The translations under genes were made by a program, and so were the position numbers. This document shows, piece by piece, positions 1 to 19,553 of a stretch of 64,000 bases of DNA (the stretch's first letter is position 1; the number at the start of each line of letters is the position of its first letter). A model generated the notes under the pieces. The model made no database searches. It saw only the letters and a list, made by a program, of their open reading frames with translations, and was not told where the DNA came from. Source of the stretch: Actinoplanes couchii. Its GTDB lineage: Bacteria > Actinomycetota > Actinomycetes > Mycobacteriales > Micromonosporaceae. The DNA lies in contig NZ_BOMG01000064.1 in assembly GCF_016862075.1 (NCBI RefSeq), positions 62,001-126,000 on the forward strand. The letters run 5' to 3'.

Positions 1-12232
<12,232 letters not shown>

Positions 12233-12258
12233 ATGATTCGGAGTCTCGGCCGTGGCGA

Positions 12259-12274
12259 CCGGGAAAATCCCTAG
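12259..12274. promoter_or_regulatory. Candidate PAS-LuxR (PimM-type) operator upstream of the PKS
   Basis: The 16-mer CCGGGAAAATCCCTAG matches the published PimM consensus CTVGGGAWWTCCCBAG at 14 of 16 positions. It ends 26 bp upstream of the PKS start codon, where an activator overlapping a -35 box would sit. A weaker half-site (11/16) lies at 12291-12306, in front of the divergent small gene. The match is seen by eye; binding is inferred from the PAS-LuxR gene at 13808-14479. Confidence 0.55.
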
Positions 12275-12329
12275 AACCCCGCCTGCGACTTTAGGGAATA
12301 CCGGGTGCGGATCCGATCAGGATGCTGGC

Positions 12330-12620
12330 ATGACGGTTGGTACCCCCGTTACCCCGGAGGACCTGTTCGCCCCGGAGCCGGAAGCGGATCCCTGCGACTC
12401 CCTCGACGACCTGCTCATCAGCATGCTGATCGATCGCACGCTCCGCGCCCGCGGCCAGCACGAGGCCCGCGCCGAGGCGGGGCTGCCGGTGCGCAAGATG
12501 GCCTGGGAGTACGCGATGGTCAAGCGCTACACGTCCCGGCTCGGCCCGGAGGGCGCGGAGATCGCGCGCGCGATGCTGGCGCTGGCCCATTCCCGCAGCG
12601 ACCTGCCCCCGGACGCCTGA
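12330..12620 (+). CDS. Small 96-aa protein, weak AroQ chorismate-mutase-like pattern
   Basis: Function not firmly recognised. ATG 12330 is preferred because an upstream in-frame GTG (12252) would run through the candidate operators. The protein has an acidic, proline-rich N-terminus. The remainder is predicted helical, with an LDDLL...DR segment, a GLPVRK segment and a following WEYAMVKRY helix. Spacing and pattern resemble the first two helices of AroQ-type chorismate mutases (LDxxLLxLLxxR, then a loop and an Arg/Glu-containing helix), but several catalytic positions differ. It is transcribed divergently from the PKS and ends just before a strong hairpin. In a cluster that makes 4-aminobenzoate from chorismate, a chorismate-binding or mutase-like role is possible but speculative. 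Alternatively it is an unrelated small helical protein. Confidence 0.6.
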   Translation: MTVGTPVTPEDLFAPEPEADPCDSLDDLLISMLIDRTLRARGQHEARAEAGLPVRKMAWEYAMVKRYTSRLGPEGAEIARAMLALAHSRSDLPPDA

Positions 12621-12640
12621 CCCTTCCACCGCCCGACAAA

Positions 12641-12673
12641 AAGGCGGGGCACCCGTTCCCGGGGCCCCGCCTT
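12641..12673. terminator. Bidirectional hairpin terminator
   Basis: A perfect 10-bp inverted repeat, AAGGCGGGGC and GCCCCGCCTT, is separated by 13 nt. It lies between the convergent small plus-strand gene and the minus-strand gmd gene and can serve both. The A's before and T's ending the stem support a terminator role. Confidence 0.8.
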
Positions 12674-12691
12674 CACTCTGTGGTGAGTCGC

Positions 12692-13720
12692 CTACCAGGC
12701 GCCCGCCGGCATCAGGTCGGCGTACTCGTGTTCCCGCGAGGTCTGCAGGAGGTCACAGTCGACCATCATGCGCATCAGCTCGGGGAAGTCCACCCTGGGC
12801 TCCCAGCCGAGTTGCCGCTTGGCGATGGCCGGGTCGGCGCAGAGCACCTCGACCTCGGCCGGGCGGACCAGGGCCGGGTCGATCACCACGTAGTCCTCCC
12901 AGTTCAGGCCGACGTGCTCGAAGGCGATCCGGACCGCGTCCCGGACCGAGTGCATCTGCCCCGTGCCGATCACGTAGTCGCCGCACTCCGGCTGTTGCAG
13001 CATCAGGTGCATGGCCCGCACGTAGTCGCCGGCGAAGCCCCAGTCCCGGACCGCGTCCAGGTTGCCCAGGTGCAGCTTGTCCTGGAAGCCCTGCTTGATC
13101 CGGGCCACCGCGAGCGAGATCTTGCGGGTGACGAACTCCGAGCCCCGTCGCGGGGACTCGTGGTTGAACAGCATTCCGGAGACCGCGTACATACCGAAGG
13201 ACTCACGGTAGTTCTTGGTGATGAAGTGCCCGTACGCCTTGGCGACGCCGTACGGGCTGCGCGGGTGGAACGGCGTCGACTCCCGTTGCGGGGTCTCGAA
13301 CGCCTTGCCGAACATCTCCGAGGAGGAGGCCTGGTAGAAGCGGATCTGGGTACCGCCGTTGCGGGAGTGGTTGAGCCCGCTGACCATCCGGATCGCTTCG
13401 AGCACGCGCAGCACGCCCATACCGTTGATCTCGGTGACCAGTTCCGGCTGCTGCCAGGACATCGGCACGAAGGAGATCGCGCCGAGGTTGTAGACCTCGT
13501 CCGGCTGGACCTTCTCGACCGCGGACACGAGACTCGACTGGTCCATCAGGTCGCCGTCCACGAACGACAGCTCGGAGGCCAGCCTGCTGACCCGCAACTT
13601 GCGGGGGTTGGCCTGGCCACGGATCAGGCCCCAGACCTGATAGCCCTCGTTGAGGAGATGTTCGGCCAGGTAGGACCCGTCCTGCCCGGTGACTCCGGTG
13701 ATTAGCGCTCGCCTGGCCAT
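12692..13720 (-). CDS. gmd: GDP-mannose 4,6-dehydratase (mycosamine pathway)
   Basis: Converts GDP-mannose to GDP-4-keto-6-deoxymannose, the first committed step to GDP-mycosamine. The 342-residue length is typical. It is an extended SDR enzyme: the NAD(P)-binding GVTGQDG is at residues 9-15, SSSEMFG at about 130-136 and the catalytic YxxxK (YGVAK) at about 155-160. Its product would be isomerised to the 3-keto sugar, aminated by the enzyme at 28113-29174 and transferred by the one at 26731-28116. In nystatin and amphotericin clusters the homologue (NysDIII/AmphDIII) likewise neighbours the NysI/AmphI PKS. A housekeeping GMD would look similar, so the mycosamine role rests on context. A candidate PAS-LuxR site lies 53 bp upstream of the start. 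Confidence 0.93.
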   Translation of the reverse strand: MARRALITGVTGQDGSYLAEHLLNEGYQVWGLIRGQANPRKLRVSRLASELSFVDGDLMDQSSLVSAVEKVQPDEVYNLGAISFVPMSWQQPELVTEINGMGVLRVLEAIRMVSGLNHSRNGGTQIRFYQASSSEMFGKAFETPQRESTPFHPRSPYGVAKAYGHFITKNYRESFGMYAVSGMLFNHESPRRGSEFVTRKISLAVARIKQGFQDKLHLGNLDAVRDWGFAGDYVRAMHLMLQQPECGDYVIGTGQMHSVRDAVRIAFEHVGLNWEDYVVIDPALVRPAEVEVLCADPAIAKRQLGWEPRVDFPELMRMMVDCDLLQTSREHEYADLMPAGAW

Positions 13721-13773
13721 TTCCGTCCCTTCACCGCCGACCGTCGACGCCAGTGACGCTACGATCCGGGCGA

Positions 13774-13789
13774 CCGGCAGTTTCCCTAG
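13774..13789. promoter_or_regulatory. Candidate PAS-LuxR operator upstream of gmd
   Basis: The 16-mer CCGGCAGTTTCCCTAG matches 12 of 16 positions of the PimM consensus, with an intact right half TTTCCCTAG. It lies between the regulator gene and the gmd start. The left half is poor, so binding is uncertain. Confidence 0.4.
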
Positions 13790-13807
13790 ATCCAGCGCGG
13801 TTATCGG

Positions 13808-14479
13808 CTACTTGATGAAGTCCTCGACCACCTTCGGTGGCCACACCCCCACGGTCAGTGCACCCATCGAGTACGCGCGGGACACCAGCGCGGCCCGGTT
13901 CGGCACCTTGAGCTTCCGCAGCAGACCGGCCACGTGGTATTCGACGCCCTGACGGCTCAGGAACAGGCGTGCGGCGAGCGGGATGGTGGACATCCCGGAC
14001 GCGATGCCCTCGAGGATCTTCGCGTCGGTCTTGCTGAGGATCTTCTTCCGGCTGACCACGGCCGGCTCGGCGAGGCTCTCCGAGTCGTCCGGGCGCATCA
14101 GCACCAGCACGCCGGTGGCGTCCGGAGCGCCGCCCTGCACCACGACCCCGGATATCGTGCCGGTCAGCGGCTCGGCGTCCGGGCGGACCGCGATCACCGA
14201 ACTGGTGAAGCGGTGCTGCTTGCCCTCCAGCAGCCGGGTGAAGTTCCGCATCATCGGCGCCCGCACGCTCGGGTGGATCAGGTCGGCGAACTTCCGGCCG
14301 CACAGTTCCGCGGAGGTCTCGCCGAATCGGCGGAAGAACTCCGGGTTCGCGTGCCGGACGGCCAGGTTCCGGTCCAGGTGGGCCATGCACGTTCCGGGGT
14401 CGTCGGCAGAGAGAAGTACGTCCGCCGCGGCCTCGTCACCGATTTCGTCCAGGTGGGGAGCGATGGATGTGGAAAACAT
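13808..14479 (-). CDS. PAS-LuxR transcriptional activator (PimM/AmphRIV/NysRIV-type)
   Basis: Likely pathway-specific activator of the polyene genes, 223 residues. The N-terminal half (about 25-115) is a PAS-like domain, including a VRHANPEFFRRFGE segment typical of this family. The C-terminal part (about 140-205) is a LuxR helix-turn-helix starting LSKTDAKILEGIASGMS. Start ATG 14479 is chosen because GGAGG lies 6 nt upstream; an in-frame start further up lacks such a site. PAS-LuxR regulators of this length are a hallmark of polyene macrolide clusters, and PimM is known to bind a 16-bp palindrome near -35 boxes. Matching candidate sites occur at several promoters here. A long AT-richer leader lies upstream. 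Confidence 0.9.
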   Translation of the reverse strand: MFSTSIAPHLDEIGDEAAADVLLSADDPGTCMAHLDRNLAVRHANPEFFRRFGETSAELCGRKFADLIHPSVRAPMMRNFTRLLEGKQHRFTSSVIAVRPDAEPLTGTISGVVVQGGAPDATGVLVLMRPDDSESLAEPAVVSRKKILSKTDAKILEGIASGMSTIPLAARLFLSRQGVEYHVAGLLRKLKVPNRAALVSRAYSMGALTVGVWPPKVVEDFIK

Positions 14480-14627
14480 GACGAGCCTCCATTGCCTCTG
14501 TGCCGGTGCATCGAATCCCCGAGCGACGAGCGGCACCGGTCCCGACAGTTATCTGTGGCGGTGTCCCGGCTCGTCGGCCTTAATCTGGCGATCACACTAG
14601 GAGCGCCGGTTTCCGAGTGTCAACCGA

Positions 14628-14655
14628 GCTTGGGCCCAATTGATTGGGCCCAAGC
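14628..14655. repeat. Perfect 12-bp inverted repeat with 4-nt loop
   Basis: GCTTGGGCCCAA, a 4-nt spacer TTGA, then TTGGGCCCAAGC. No T-run follows, and it sits about 150 bp upstream of the PAS-LuxR start. An operator is more likely than a terminator, but the binding protein is unknown. Confidence 0.7.
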
Positions 14656-15309
14656 CGGGCGACTAAAGGTTCTGTTTAAGGTGCGCTTCCAGCCCGGTCG
14701 GATTTATCGAAATCGCTACCTCGAAACACCCTGGACCTGCGAAAAACACGCTCCCATCAAGGGCCGGGCACACCTCACGGCACCCCGGTGCCACCGAACC
14801 GACGATCACCCACGGGTGATGAGGCGATCACTGTGAGCACGGTTTTACGGTGGATTTAAGGTAGCTGAAATATGGAAGTCGGCCAGTCTGTACACAAAGG
14901 AAATCCACTCTTTGTCACCCGCCGCTTCCGCTCTGGTGACACAGATGAGCGTCATTGCCCTTTCGGGAACATCCGGAGTGACCTTCGGGCAGATCGACAG
15001 ACCCGGCAATAGAGCGATAGACATTCCTGGAAATAGAGATAGGCGCACGCGCGGATCAATTCCGGGCGGCTCATCGCCGATTCGGCGGCATTACGAATTG
15101 CCATGGAACACCGAACGCACCGGCGCCGGCGAGCGGCGGCACAGCACGAGCGGCGGCCGGTTCCCCGCCGCCACCAGATCATCATGATCAGGATCGGCCG
15201 CCGGTGAAACCCGTATTCACGACCGAAGGATCGGGGTAAGGAAGACCTTTTAGGGGTTGACTCGGCCAACCACAGGCGATATGCAAGTGCGGGTACGGGG
15301 GTCATCGGC

Positions 15310-15325
15310 ATAGGGGAATCACTAG
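15310..15325. promoter_or_regulatory. Candidate PAS-LuxR operator upstream of pabC-like gene
   Basis: The 16-mer ATAGGGGAATCACTAG matches 13 of 16 positions of the PimM consensus. It ends 63 bp before the start codon of the pabC-like gene. Binding is an inference. Confidence 0.5.
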
Positions 15326-15388
15326 ATTCGCCGCGGGTGCCGCCGGCGGCAGGCGTTTTCGTCGGACCCCGATGCCAGACTGGCGTCC

Positions 15389-16138
15389 ATGACGGTGATG
15401 GAGAGCCTGGCTCTGACCAACTACGGTCACTTCACGACGATGCTGGTGGAGGACGGCCGGGTCCGTGGTCTGCGCCTGCACCTGGACCGCCTGGTCGCCG
15501 ACTGCGCCACGATGTTCGCCGCCGAGCTGCCCACCGGTCTGGTCCGGCAGCGGATCCGCGAGGCGATCGCCGATCGCACCGGCCCGGTCGTCGCCCGCGT
15601 GACGATCACCGACCCCGGCCTGTCCCTGGCCCGCCCGTCCGGTCCGGCCCAGCCCCAGGTGCTGGTCACCATCCGCCCGCACGCGCCCACCGGGCCGCCG
15701 CTGCGGGTGCGCTCGACCGTCTACACCCGGGACGTGCCGGGTGTGAAGCACACCGGTCTGCTGGGCCCGCTCTACGAGCGCCGGCGCGCCCAGCTGGACG
15801 GCTGGGACGACGCCCTGTTCACCGACGCCGACGCGTCGATCAGCGAGGGCGTGACCTGGAACATCGGCTTCCTGGACGGCGACACCCTGATCTGGCCGGA
15901 AGCCGACGCGCTGCCCGGCGTCACCGCCCGGCTGCTGGCCGGGGCCTACGACGGTCCGCAGCGGACCGAGCCGGTCGGGCTCTCCCGGCTGCCCGGTCTC
16001 ACCGCCGCGTTCGCCACCAACGCGGCCACCGGCGTGCGGCCGATCGCCGCCGCCGACGCCACCCGTTTCGACATCGCGCACCCCGCCCTGGAGGCGCTGC
16101 GCCGGCGGTACGAGTCGATCGTGCCGGAGGAGATCTGA
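15389..16138 (+). CDS. pabC: Aminodeoxychorismate lyase-like class IV aminotransferase (PabC)
   Basis: PLP-dependent fold-type IV protein of 249 residues, expected to split 4-amino-4-deoxychorismate into 4-aminobenzoate and pyruvate. A lysine in GVKHTGLLGP (about residue 118) is the probable PLP lysine. SEGVTWNIGF and LPGVTARLL match the conserved ISEGxTxNI and LPGITR motifs of the family, and a TNAATGVRPI segment lies near the end. Its product would be the starter acid loaded by the CoA ligase PKS at 33544-38358; the matching synthase is at 31444-33525. No clear ribosome site precedes ATG 15389, and ATG 15398 is an alternative. The stop overlaps the next start (TGATG). A general class IV aminotransferase cannot be excluded from sequence alone. 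Confidence 0.8.
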   Translation: MTVMESLALTNYGHFTTMLVEDGRVRGLRLHLDRLVADCATMFAAELPTGLVRQRIREAIADRTGPVVARVTITDPGLSLARPSGPAQPQVLVTIRPHAPTGPPLRVRSTVYTRDVPGVKHTGLLGPLYERRRAQLDGWDDALFTDADASISEGVTWNIGFLDGDTLIWPEADALPGVTARLLAGAYDGPQRTEPVGLSRLPGLTAAFATNAATGVRPIAAADATRFDIAHPALEALRRRYESIVPEEI

Positions 16139-16983
16139 TGACAGAAACCGTGCCCTCGTTGTACGCGGTCAGTGACCTGCACGTGTCGTACCCGCAGAAC
16201 CGGGCGATCACCGACGCGCTGCGCCCCGCGAACGACGGGGACTGGCTGATCGTGGCCGGCGACGTGGGCGAGAAGGTCGCCGACATCGAGGCGGTCCTGG
16301 CCGGTCTGCGTGCCAGATGGGCCAAGGTGATCTGGGCCCCCGGCAACCACGAGCTGTGGTCGCACCCGGACGACCCGGTGCGGCTGCGCGGTGAGCAACG
16401 GTACCGGCGGCTGGTCGAGATCTGCCGCGGCATCGACGTGCTCACCCCGGAGGACGAGTTCGCCGTCTGGCCCGGCCCGGACCACCCGGTCACCGTGGCC
16501 CCGCTGTTCCTGCTGTACGACTACTCGTGGACCGCACCCGGCACCACCACGAAGGAGGCCTCGCTCAAGGTGGCCTACGAGTCCGGTGTGGTCTGCACCG
16601 ACGAGATGATGCTGCACCCGGATCCGTACCCGGACCGGGAGTCCTGGTGCTGGGCCCGGGTGACGGAGACCCGGCGCCGCCTCGACGCGCTCGCCCCGGA
16701 GACCCGGACCGCCCTGGTCACCCACTGGCCGCTGGTCCGGCAGCCGACCGAGGTCATGTACTACCCGGAGTTCGCCCAGTGGTGCGGCACCGACCGCACC
16801 GCCGACTGGCACGTGCGCTACCGGGCCGACGTCGCGGTCTACGGCCACCTGCACATCCCGCGCACCACGCACTACGACGGCGTCCGCTTCGAAGAGGTGT
16901 CGCTGGGCTACCCGCGGGAGTGGGGCCGGCGGTCCGGTCCGCCGGTGCTGCCCAAGCTGATCCTGGCGGGAGCGGCGGCATGA
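16138..16983 (+). CDS. Calcineurin-like metallophosphoesterase
   Basis: A 281-residue predicted cytosolic hydrolase with the full metal-ligand set of the family: SDLHV (DxH) near the N-terminus, AGDVG (GD), PGNHELW (GNHE), a single-His segment VTHWP, and YGHLH (GHxH) near the C-terminus. The substrate is unknown. It overlaps the pabC-like gene by one base and the phosphopantetheinyl transferase by four, so all three are probably translationally coupled. Metallophosphoesterases of this type are often found next to Sfp-type transferases in actinobacteria. A role in recycling 3',5'-ADP or CoA fragments is an attractive guess with no direct evidence. Confidence 0.88.
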   Translation: MTETVPSLYAVSDLHVSYPQNRAITDALRPANDGDWLIVAGDVGEKVADIEAVLAGLRARWAKVIWAPGNHELWSHPDDPVRLRGEQRYRRLVEICRGIDVLTPEDEFAVWPGPDHPVTVAPLFLLYDYSWTAPGTTTKEASLKVAYESGVVCTDEMMLHPDPYPDRESWCWARVTETRRRLDALAPETRTALVTHWPLVRQPTEVMYYPEFAQWCGTDRTADWHVRYRADVAVYGHLHIPRTTHYDGVRFEEVSLGYPREWGRRSGPPVLPKLILAGAAA

Positions 16984-17615
16984 TCGAGCGACTGCTGCCC
17001 GACGCGGTGATCGCGGTCGAGGCGTTCCATGACGTACCCGGCGAGAAGGTCTTCCCGGGTGAGGAGGACCTGATCGCGTCCGCCGTGGAGGTCCGCCGGC
17101 GCGAGTTCGTCACCGCCCGCCGGTGTGCCCGCGAGGCCCTGGTCCGGCTGGGTCACCCGCCGGTGGCGATCCGGCCCGGCCCGAAACGCGAGCCGCTCTG
17201 GCCGGCCGGGGTCGTCGGCAGCCTCACCCACTGCCAGGGTTACCGCGCGGCGGTGGTCGCCCGGTCGTCCGAGGTGGTCTCGGCCGGCGTCGACGCAGAA
17301 CCGCACGGCCCGCTCCCGGACGGGGTGGAGGAGAGCATCGCCCTGCCCGAGGAACGCGCCATGCTCGCCCGCCTGGCCGCCGCCCACCCCGGCACCCACT
17401 GGGACCGGCTGCTGTTCAGCGCCAAGGAGTCGGTCTACAAGGCGTGGTACCCGATGGCGAAGTGCTGGCTCGGTTTCGAGGACGCCCGCCTCGACGTGTC
17501 CCCCGACGGCACCTTCACCGCCCACATCCTGATCAGCGGCGGCCCGTCCACTTTCGCGGGCCGCCACCTGGTGGACCGGAACCTCGTCGTGACCGCGGTG
17601 ACCGTCCTGCCCTGA
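16980..17615 (+). CDS. Sfp/EntD-type 4'-phosphopantetheinyl transferase
   Basis: Transfers phosphopantetheine from CoA to the serine of carrier-protein domains, activating the PKS ACPs in this cluster. The 211-residue length fits EntD-like enzymes. Motifs seen: an RRCAREAL helix with a conserved arginine, GSLTHCQGY, AGVDAEPHG (metal-binding Asp and Glu), and FSAKESVYKAWYP with the diagnostic KES..K. It overlaps the upstream phosphoesterase by 4 nt. In the nystatin cluster NysF has this role near the transporter genes, so the placement fits. It could also serve other carrier proteins of the cell. The convergent gene to the right belongs to the unrelated type VII operon. Confidence 0.93.
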   Translation: MIERLLPDAVIAVEAFHDVPGEKVFPGEEDLIASAVEVRRREFVTARRCAREALVRLGHPPVAIRPGPKREPLWPAGVVGSLTHCQGYRAAVVARSSEVVSAGVDAEPHGPLPDGVEESIALPEERAMLARLAAAHPGTHWDRLLFSAKESVYKAWYPMAKCWLGFEDARLDVSPDGTFTAHILISGGPSTFAGRHLVDRNLVVTAVTVLP

Positions 17616-17654
17616 GATCAGCAAACCAGGTCACCCTCGGCGGTACGCGAGATC

Positions 17655-17990
17655 TCACTCTTCTTCGTCCGGGGTGTACGGATCTGCCGGGATCAGGTTG
17701 ATATCCGGAAGGACGGCAGCTCGTTCTTCCGGAGTCGCGTCGAACGGCAGCATCTCGGCACCGTCAGGAATACCGACTCGGGGAAGGAAGATGCCATTGC
17801 GGCCCACTTCGCACCACATCGTCGCGAAGCCGACCCTGGACTCCGGATTCCCCGTGTACGTGATGTGCAGTCGCCCTTGATCACCGTCCGGGCACGGGAC
17901 ATCGACTCGGGCAGGCCAAGCGTCCCGCATCGTTGTGAAGGCGGTGAACCACGCCTCCCACCTGCGGTTGGAATCCGTCATCTCACGCAT
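17655..17990 (-). CDS. Small acidic protein, putative immunity to the adjacent toxin
   Basis: A 111-residue soluble protein with no family I recognise; the C-terminus is strongly acidic (DEEE). ATG 17990 is chosen because GGAG lies about 11 nt upstream; ATG 17981 is an alternative. It is the last gene of a minus-strand operon and begins only 8 bp after the stop of the toxin gene. Gene order (secreted WXG-type toxin followed at once by a small acidic single-domain protein) is the usual layout of polymorphic toxin-immunity pairs, which is the only basis for the proposed role. Codon use is less GC-biased than in the flanking polyene genes. Confidence 0.7.
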   Translation of the reverse strand: MREMTDSNRRWEAWFTAFTTMRDAWPARVDVPCPDGDQGRLHITYTGNPESRVGFATMWCEVGRNGIFLPRVGIPDGAEMLPFDATPEERAAVLPDINLIPADPYTPDEEE

Positions 17991-17998
17991 CGGGCGAT

Positions 17999-19018
17999 CT
18001 ACTCCTGGTCGAGTAAGTGCTTCTTCGACTGCCACCACTGCTCCTCATGCGCGTAGGCGCGAACCTCGTAGGCCGCGCGGTCCGCTTCCTTCCAGGGGAA
18101 ATCCATTCCGCCGCGCAGTTCGTCGAGGTGGAATCTCTCATGCGCCAACGTCCGAGCCGGCTGTTCCTCATCCATGAACGCGTCACGGGCCAGCTTGATA
18201 TCGCCGTTGGGCATCGTCACCCCGTAGAACTCCTTGCCGGGCCCTGACCCTCGCCGGACCTTGTCCAAGGAGAAGCGGACACCGCTCATGTCGATTCCGA
18301 ACTTCTCTGCGACCGCCAGAACGTTCTCCCTGCTCATCAGTAGCCTCTGTCCGTTACGGACGATACCGTCGCCCTCCCGGAACAGGCCGTCCCCCGCCCC
18401 CTCCGCAGAGACATTCCCGCTGGAAGACTCGCTGTGGCTGGCCGACGCCGCAACCGGGTCGGTCCGGTGGAGTCGTCCGAGCAGCTGCTTGAGCCGGGCA
18501 AGGATGCCGGCGAGTTCGTCGAGTTTGCCGTTCAGACGGCGCAGACTGTTGAGCAGTGCCCGGATGAAGTGCTGGATCCGGTTGACCCACCTGGCGACCA
18601 GGGTGGCGACCTGAGCGGCCACCACCGGAGTAGCCAATCCGAGCGTGACGCCCTCCTCGGCCAACCACTGCGGCAACCGCACAGCGAGCGTCGCGACGAA
18701 CTGGGCGATCAAGTCACGCACGATCTCGCGAACCAACCCGACGAGGAGGCCAGCACCTTCGACCGCGTACGAGATAGCGTTCGTGACCGTCGCGATCCCG
18801 TCGACAGCGGCGAGTTGCTCACCGGCATGGGCGCGGTAAGCGTCGCCGGACGCGCCGAGCCATTCGGCAGTCTGCATCTGGATCGCGGCCGCGTACTGCT
18901 GATGCGCTTCGCTGGCCGAGGCTGAGACGTTGCGCCAGGTCGCCGCATGCGCGGCTATCTCGTCCGGCTTACCCGCAAGCCAATCCAGGGCATCCCTGAG
19001 CGGCTTGACATGCTCCAT
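17999..19018 (-). CDS. WXG-type polymorphic toxin, main part, C-terminal HExxH domain
   Basis: A 339-residue predicted type VII (ESX) secretion substrate. The N-terminal ~100 residues are helical with a WLG (WXG) turn in TAEWLGASGDAYRAH. A hydrophobic helical stretch follows (about 85-135), then a Ser-rich linker and a C-terminal domain from about 235. That domain contains LAHERFHLDE, an HExxH zinc-peptidase motif, followed by an EVRAYAHE helix that could give the third metal ligand. Together they suggest a delivered metallopeptidase toxin. The gene probably lacks its true start: reading 5' of ATG in this frame gives GWLMEHVKP, which continues the protein encoded in the other frame at 19018-19230. 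See that entry for the likely one-base frameshift. The downstream small gene is the probable immunity partner. Confidence 0.75.
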   Translation of the reverse strand: MEHVKPLRDALDWLAGKPDEIAAHAATWRNVSASASEAHQQYAAAIQMQTAEWLGASGDAYRAHAGEQLAAVDGIATVTNAISYAVEGAGLLVGLVREIVRDLIAQFVATLAVRLPQWLAEEGVTLGLATPVVAAQVATLVARWVNRIQHFIRALLNSLRRLNGKLDELAGILARLKQLLGRLHRTDPVAASASHSESSSGNVSAEGAGDGLFREGDGIVRNGQRLLMSRENVLAVAEKFGIDMSGVRFSLDKVRRGSGPGKEFYGVTMPNGDIKLARDAFMDEEQPARTLAHERFHLDELRGGMDFPWKEADRAAYEVRAYAHEEQWWQSKKHLLDQE

Positions 19019-19230
19019 CAGCCAGCCGACACCCAGGCGAACAGCGAGCCGAGCGGATCGACCGCCACCGCCAGGGCATCCAGGCTCCCGCCGGCCCCGG
19101 CGAGGGTGGTGTCGACCCAGCTGTTGTTCTGGATGCCGTCGCTGATCTGCCGGGCGTCCTCGACCAACCCCAGCCCGGTAGACCAGGTTGTCGAACTCTG
19201 CGACCGCGCGACCAGCGGATTGTCACTCAC
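19018..19230 (-). CDS. N-terminal fragment of the WXG-type toxin, separated by a frameshift
   Basis: A 70-residue frame overlapping the EspC-like gene at its start (ATGA) and the larger toxin frame at its end. It ends DPLGSLFAW and then reads out of frame to a stop. The other frame continues VGWLMEHVKPL immediately afterwards. One extra G in the TGGGTG stretch near 19033-19040 would join them as ...LFAWGVGWLMEHV..., and relatives that I recall carry one protein across this junction. So this is most likely the first 60-odd residues of a single toxin gene spanning 17999-19230. The break may be a real mutation, a programmed shift or a sequencing error. Confidence 0.6.
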   Translation of the reverse strand: MSDNPLVARSQSSTTWSTGLGLVEDARQISDGIQNNSWVDTTLAGAGGSLDALAVAVDPLGSLFAWVSAG

Positions 19231-19553
19231 AACAGCGACTCGGTCCCTCGGCCCGTCTCAGTCAACCGGTCGGCATTGTCGACATCAGTGGCTTCGATCG
19301 TCGCCGCAATGACACGGAGCTTGAGCGCCGTCTCCGACAAAGCGTCCACCGCACCGTTCATGACATCCACGGCACCGCCGAACAACGGCTCCAGCAAACC
19401 GGGCAGGAACTGGCAGAGTTCCCCGTACGCCTGCCGGTCCATGCTCACCTCGCGCACCGCCGACCGCGCCGCCGCCATTCGCTCAGCGACTTCGCCGACC
19501 GCGGCCGCGTGTTGCCGCACCACTTCCGGCGGGAACCGCATCCCGGCGTTCAC
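19227..19553 (-). CDS. EspC-like type VII secretion target protein
   Basis: A 108-residue helical protein resembling the actinobacterial EspC/ESX secretion-target family: an N-terminal MRFPPEVVRQHAAAV helix, a central segment with FLPGLL, and a C-terminal helix with EATDVDNA. Such proteins usually precede a larger WXG effector and are thought to act as its secretion partner. It overlaps the YbaB-like gene (ATGA at 19550-19553) and the next frame (19227-19230), so the set is one operon. No enzymatic motif is seen. The family call is from pattern and gene order. Confidence 0.7.
   Translation of the reverse strand: MNAGMRFPPEVVRQHAAAVGEVAERMAAARSAVREVSMDRQAYGELCQFLPGLLEPLFGGAVDVMNGAVDALSETALKLRVIAATIEATDVDNADRLTETGRGTESLL

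Larger units (their letters stand above)
14480..15388. other. 909-bp intergenic region, no convincing gene
   Basis: Lies between the PAS-LuxR gene and the pabC-like gene, transcribed divergently. It is visibly richer in A/T than its surroundings. Short frames occur on both strands (the longest about 119 codons) but have no recognisable domain, poor third-position GC bias and no good ribosome site. It contains a 12-bp inverted repeat at 14628-14655, a TTGACT -35-like element at 15257-15262 and a candidate PAS-LuxR operator at 15310-15325. Most likely a regulatory region, possibly with remnants of a decayed gene. Confidence 0.6.

Noticed and set aside
14845..15311. Short minus-strand frames (67 and 119 codons) in the intergenic region
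   Set aside because: No family resemblance, no ribosome site and no strong third-position GC bias; Arg/Cys-rich translation looks non-coding.
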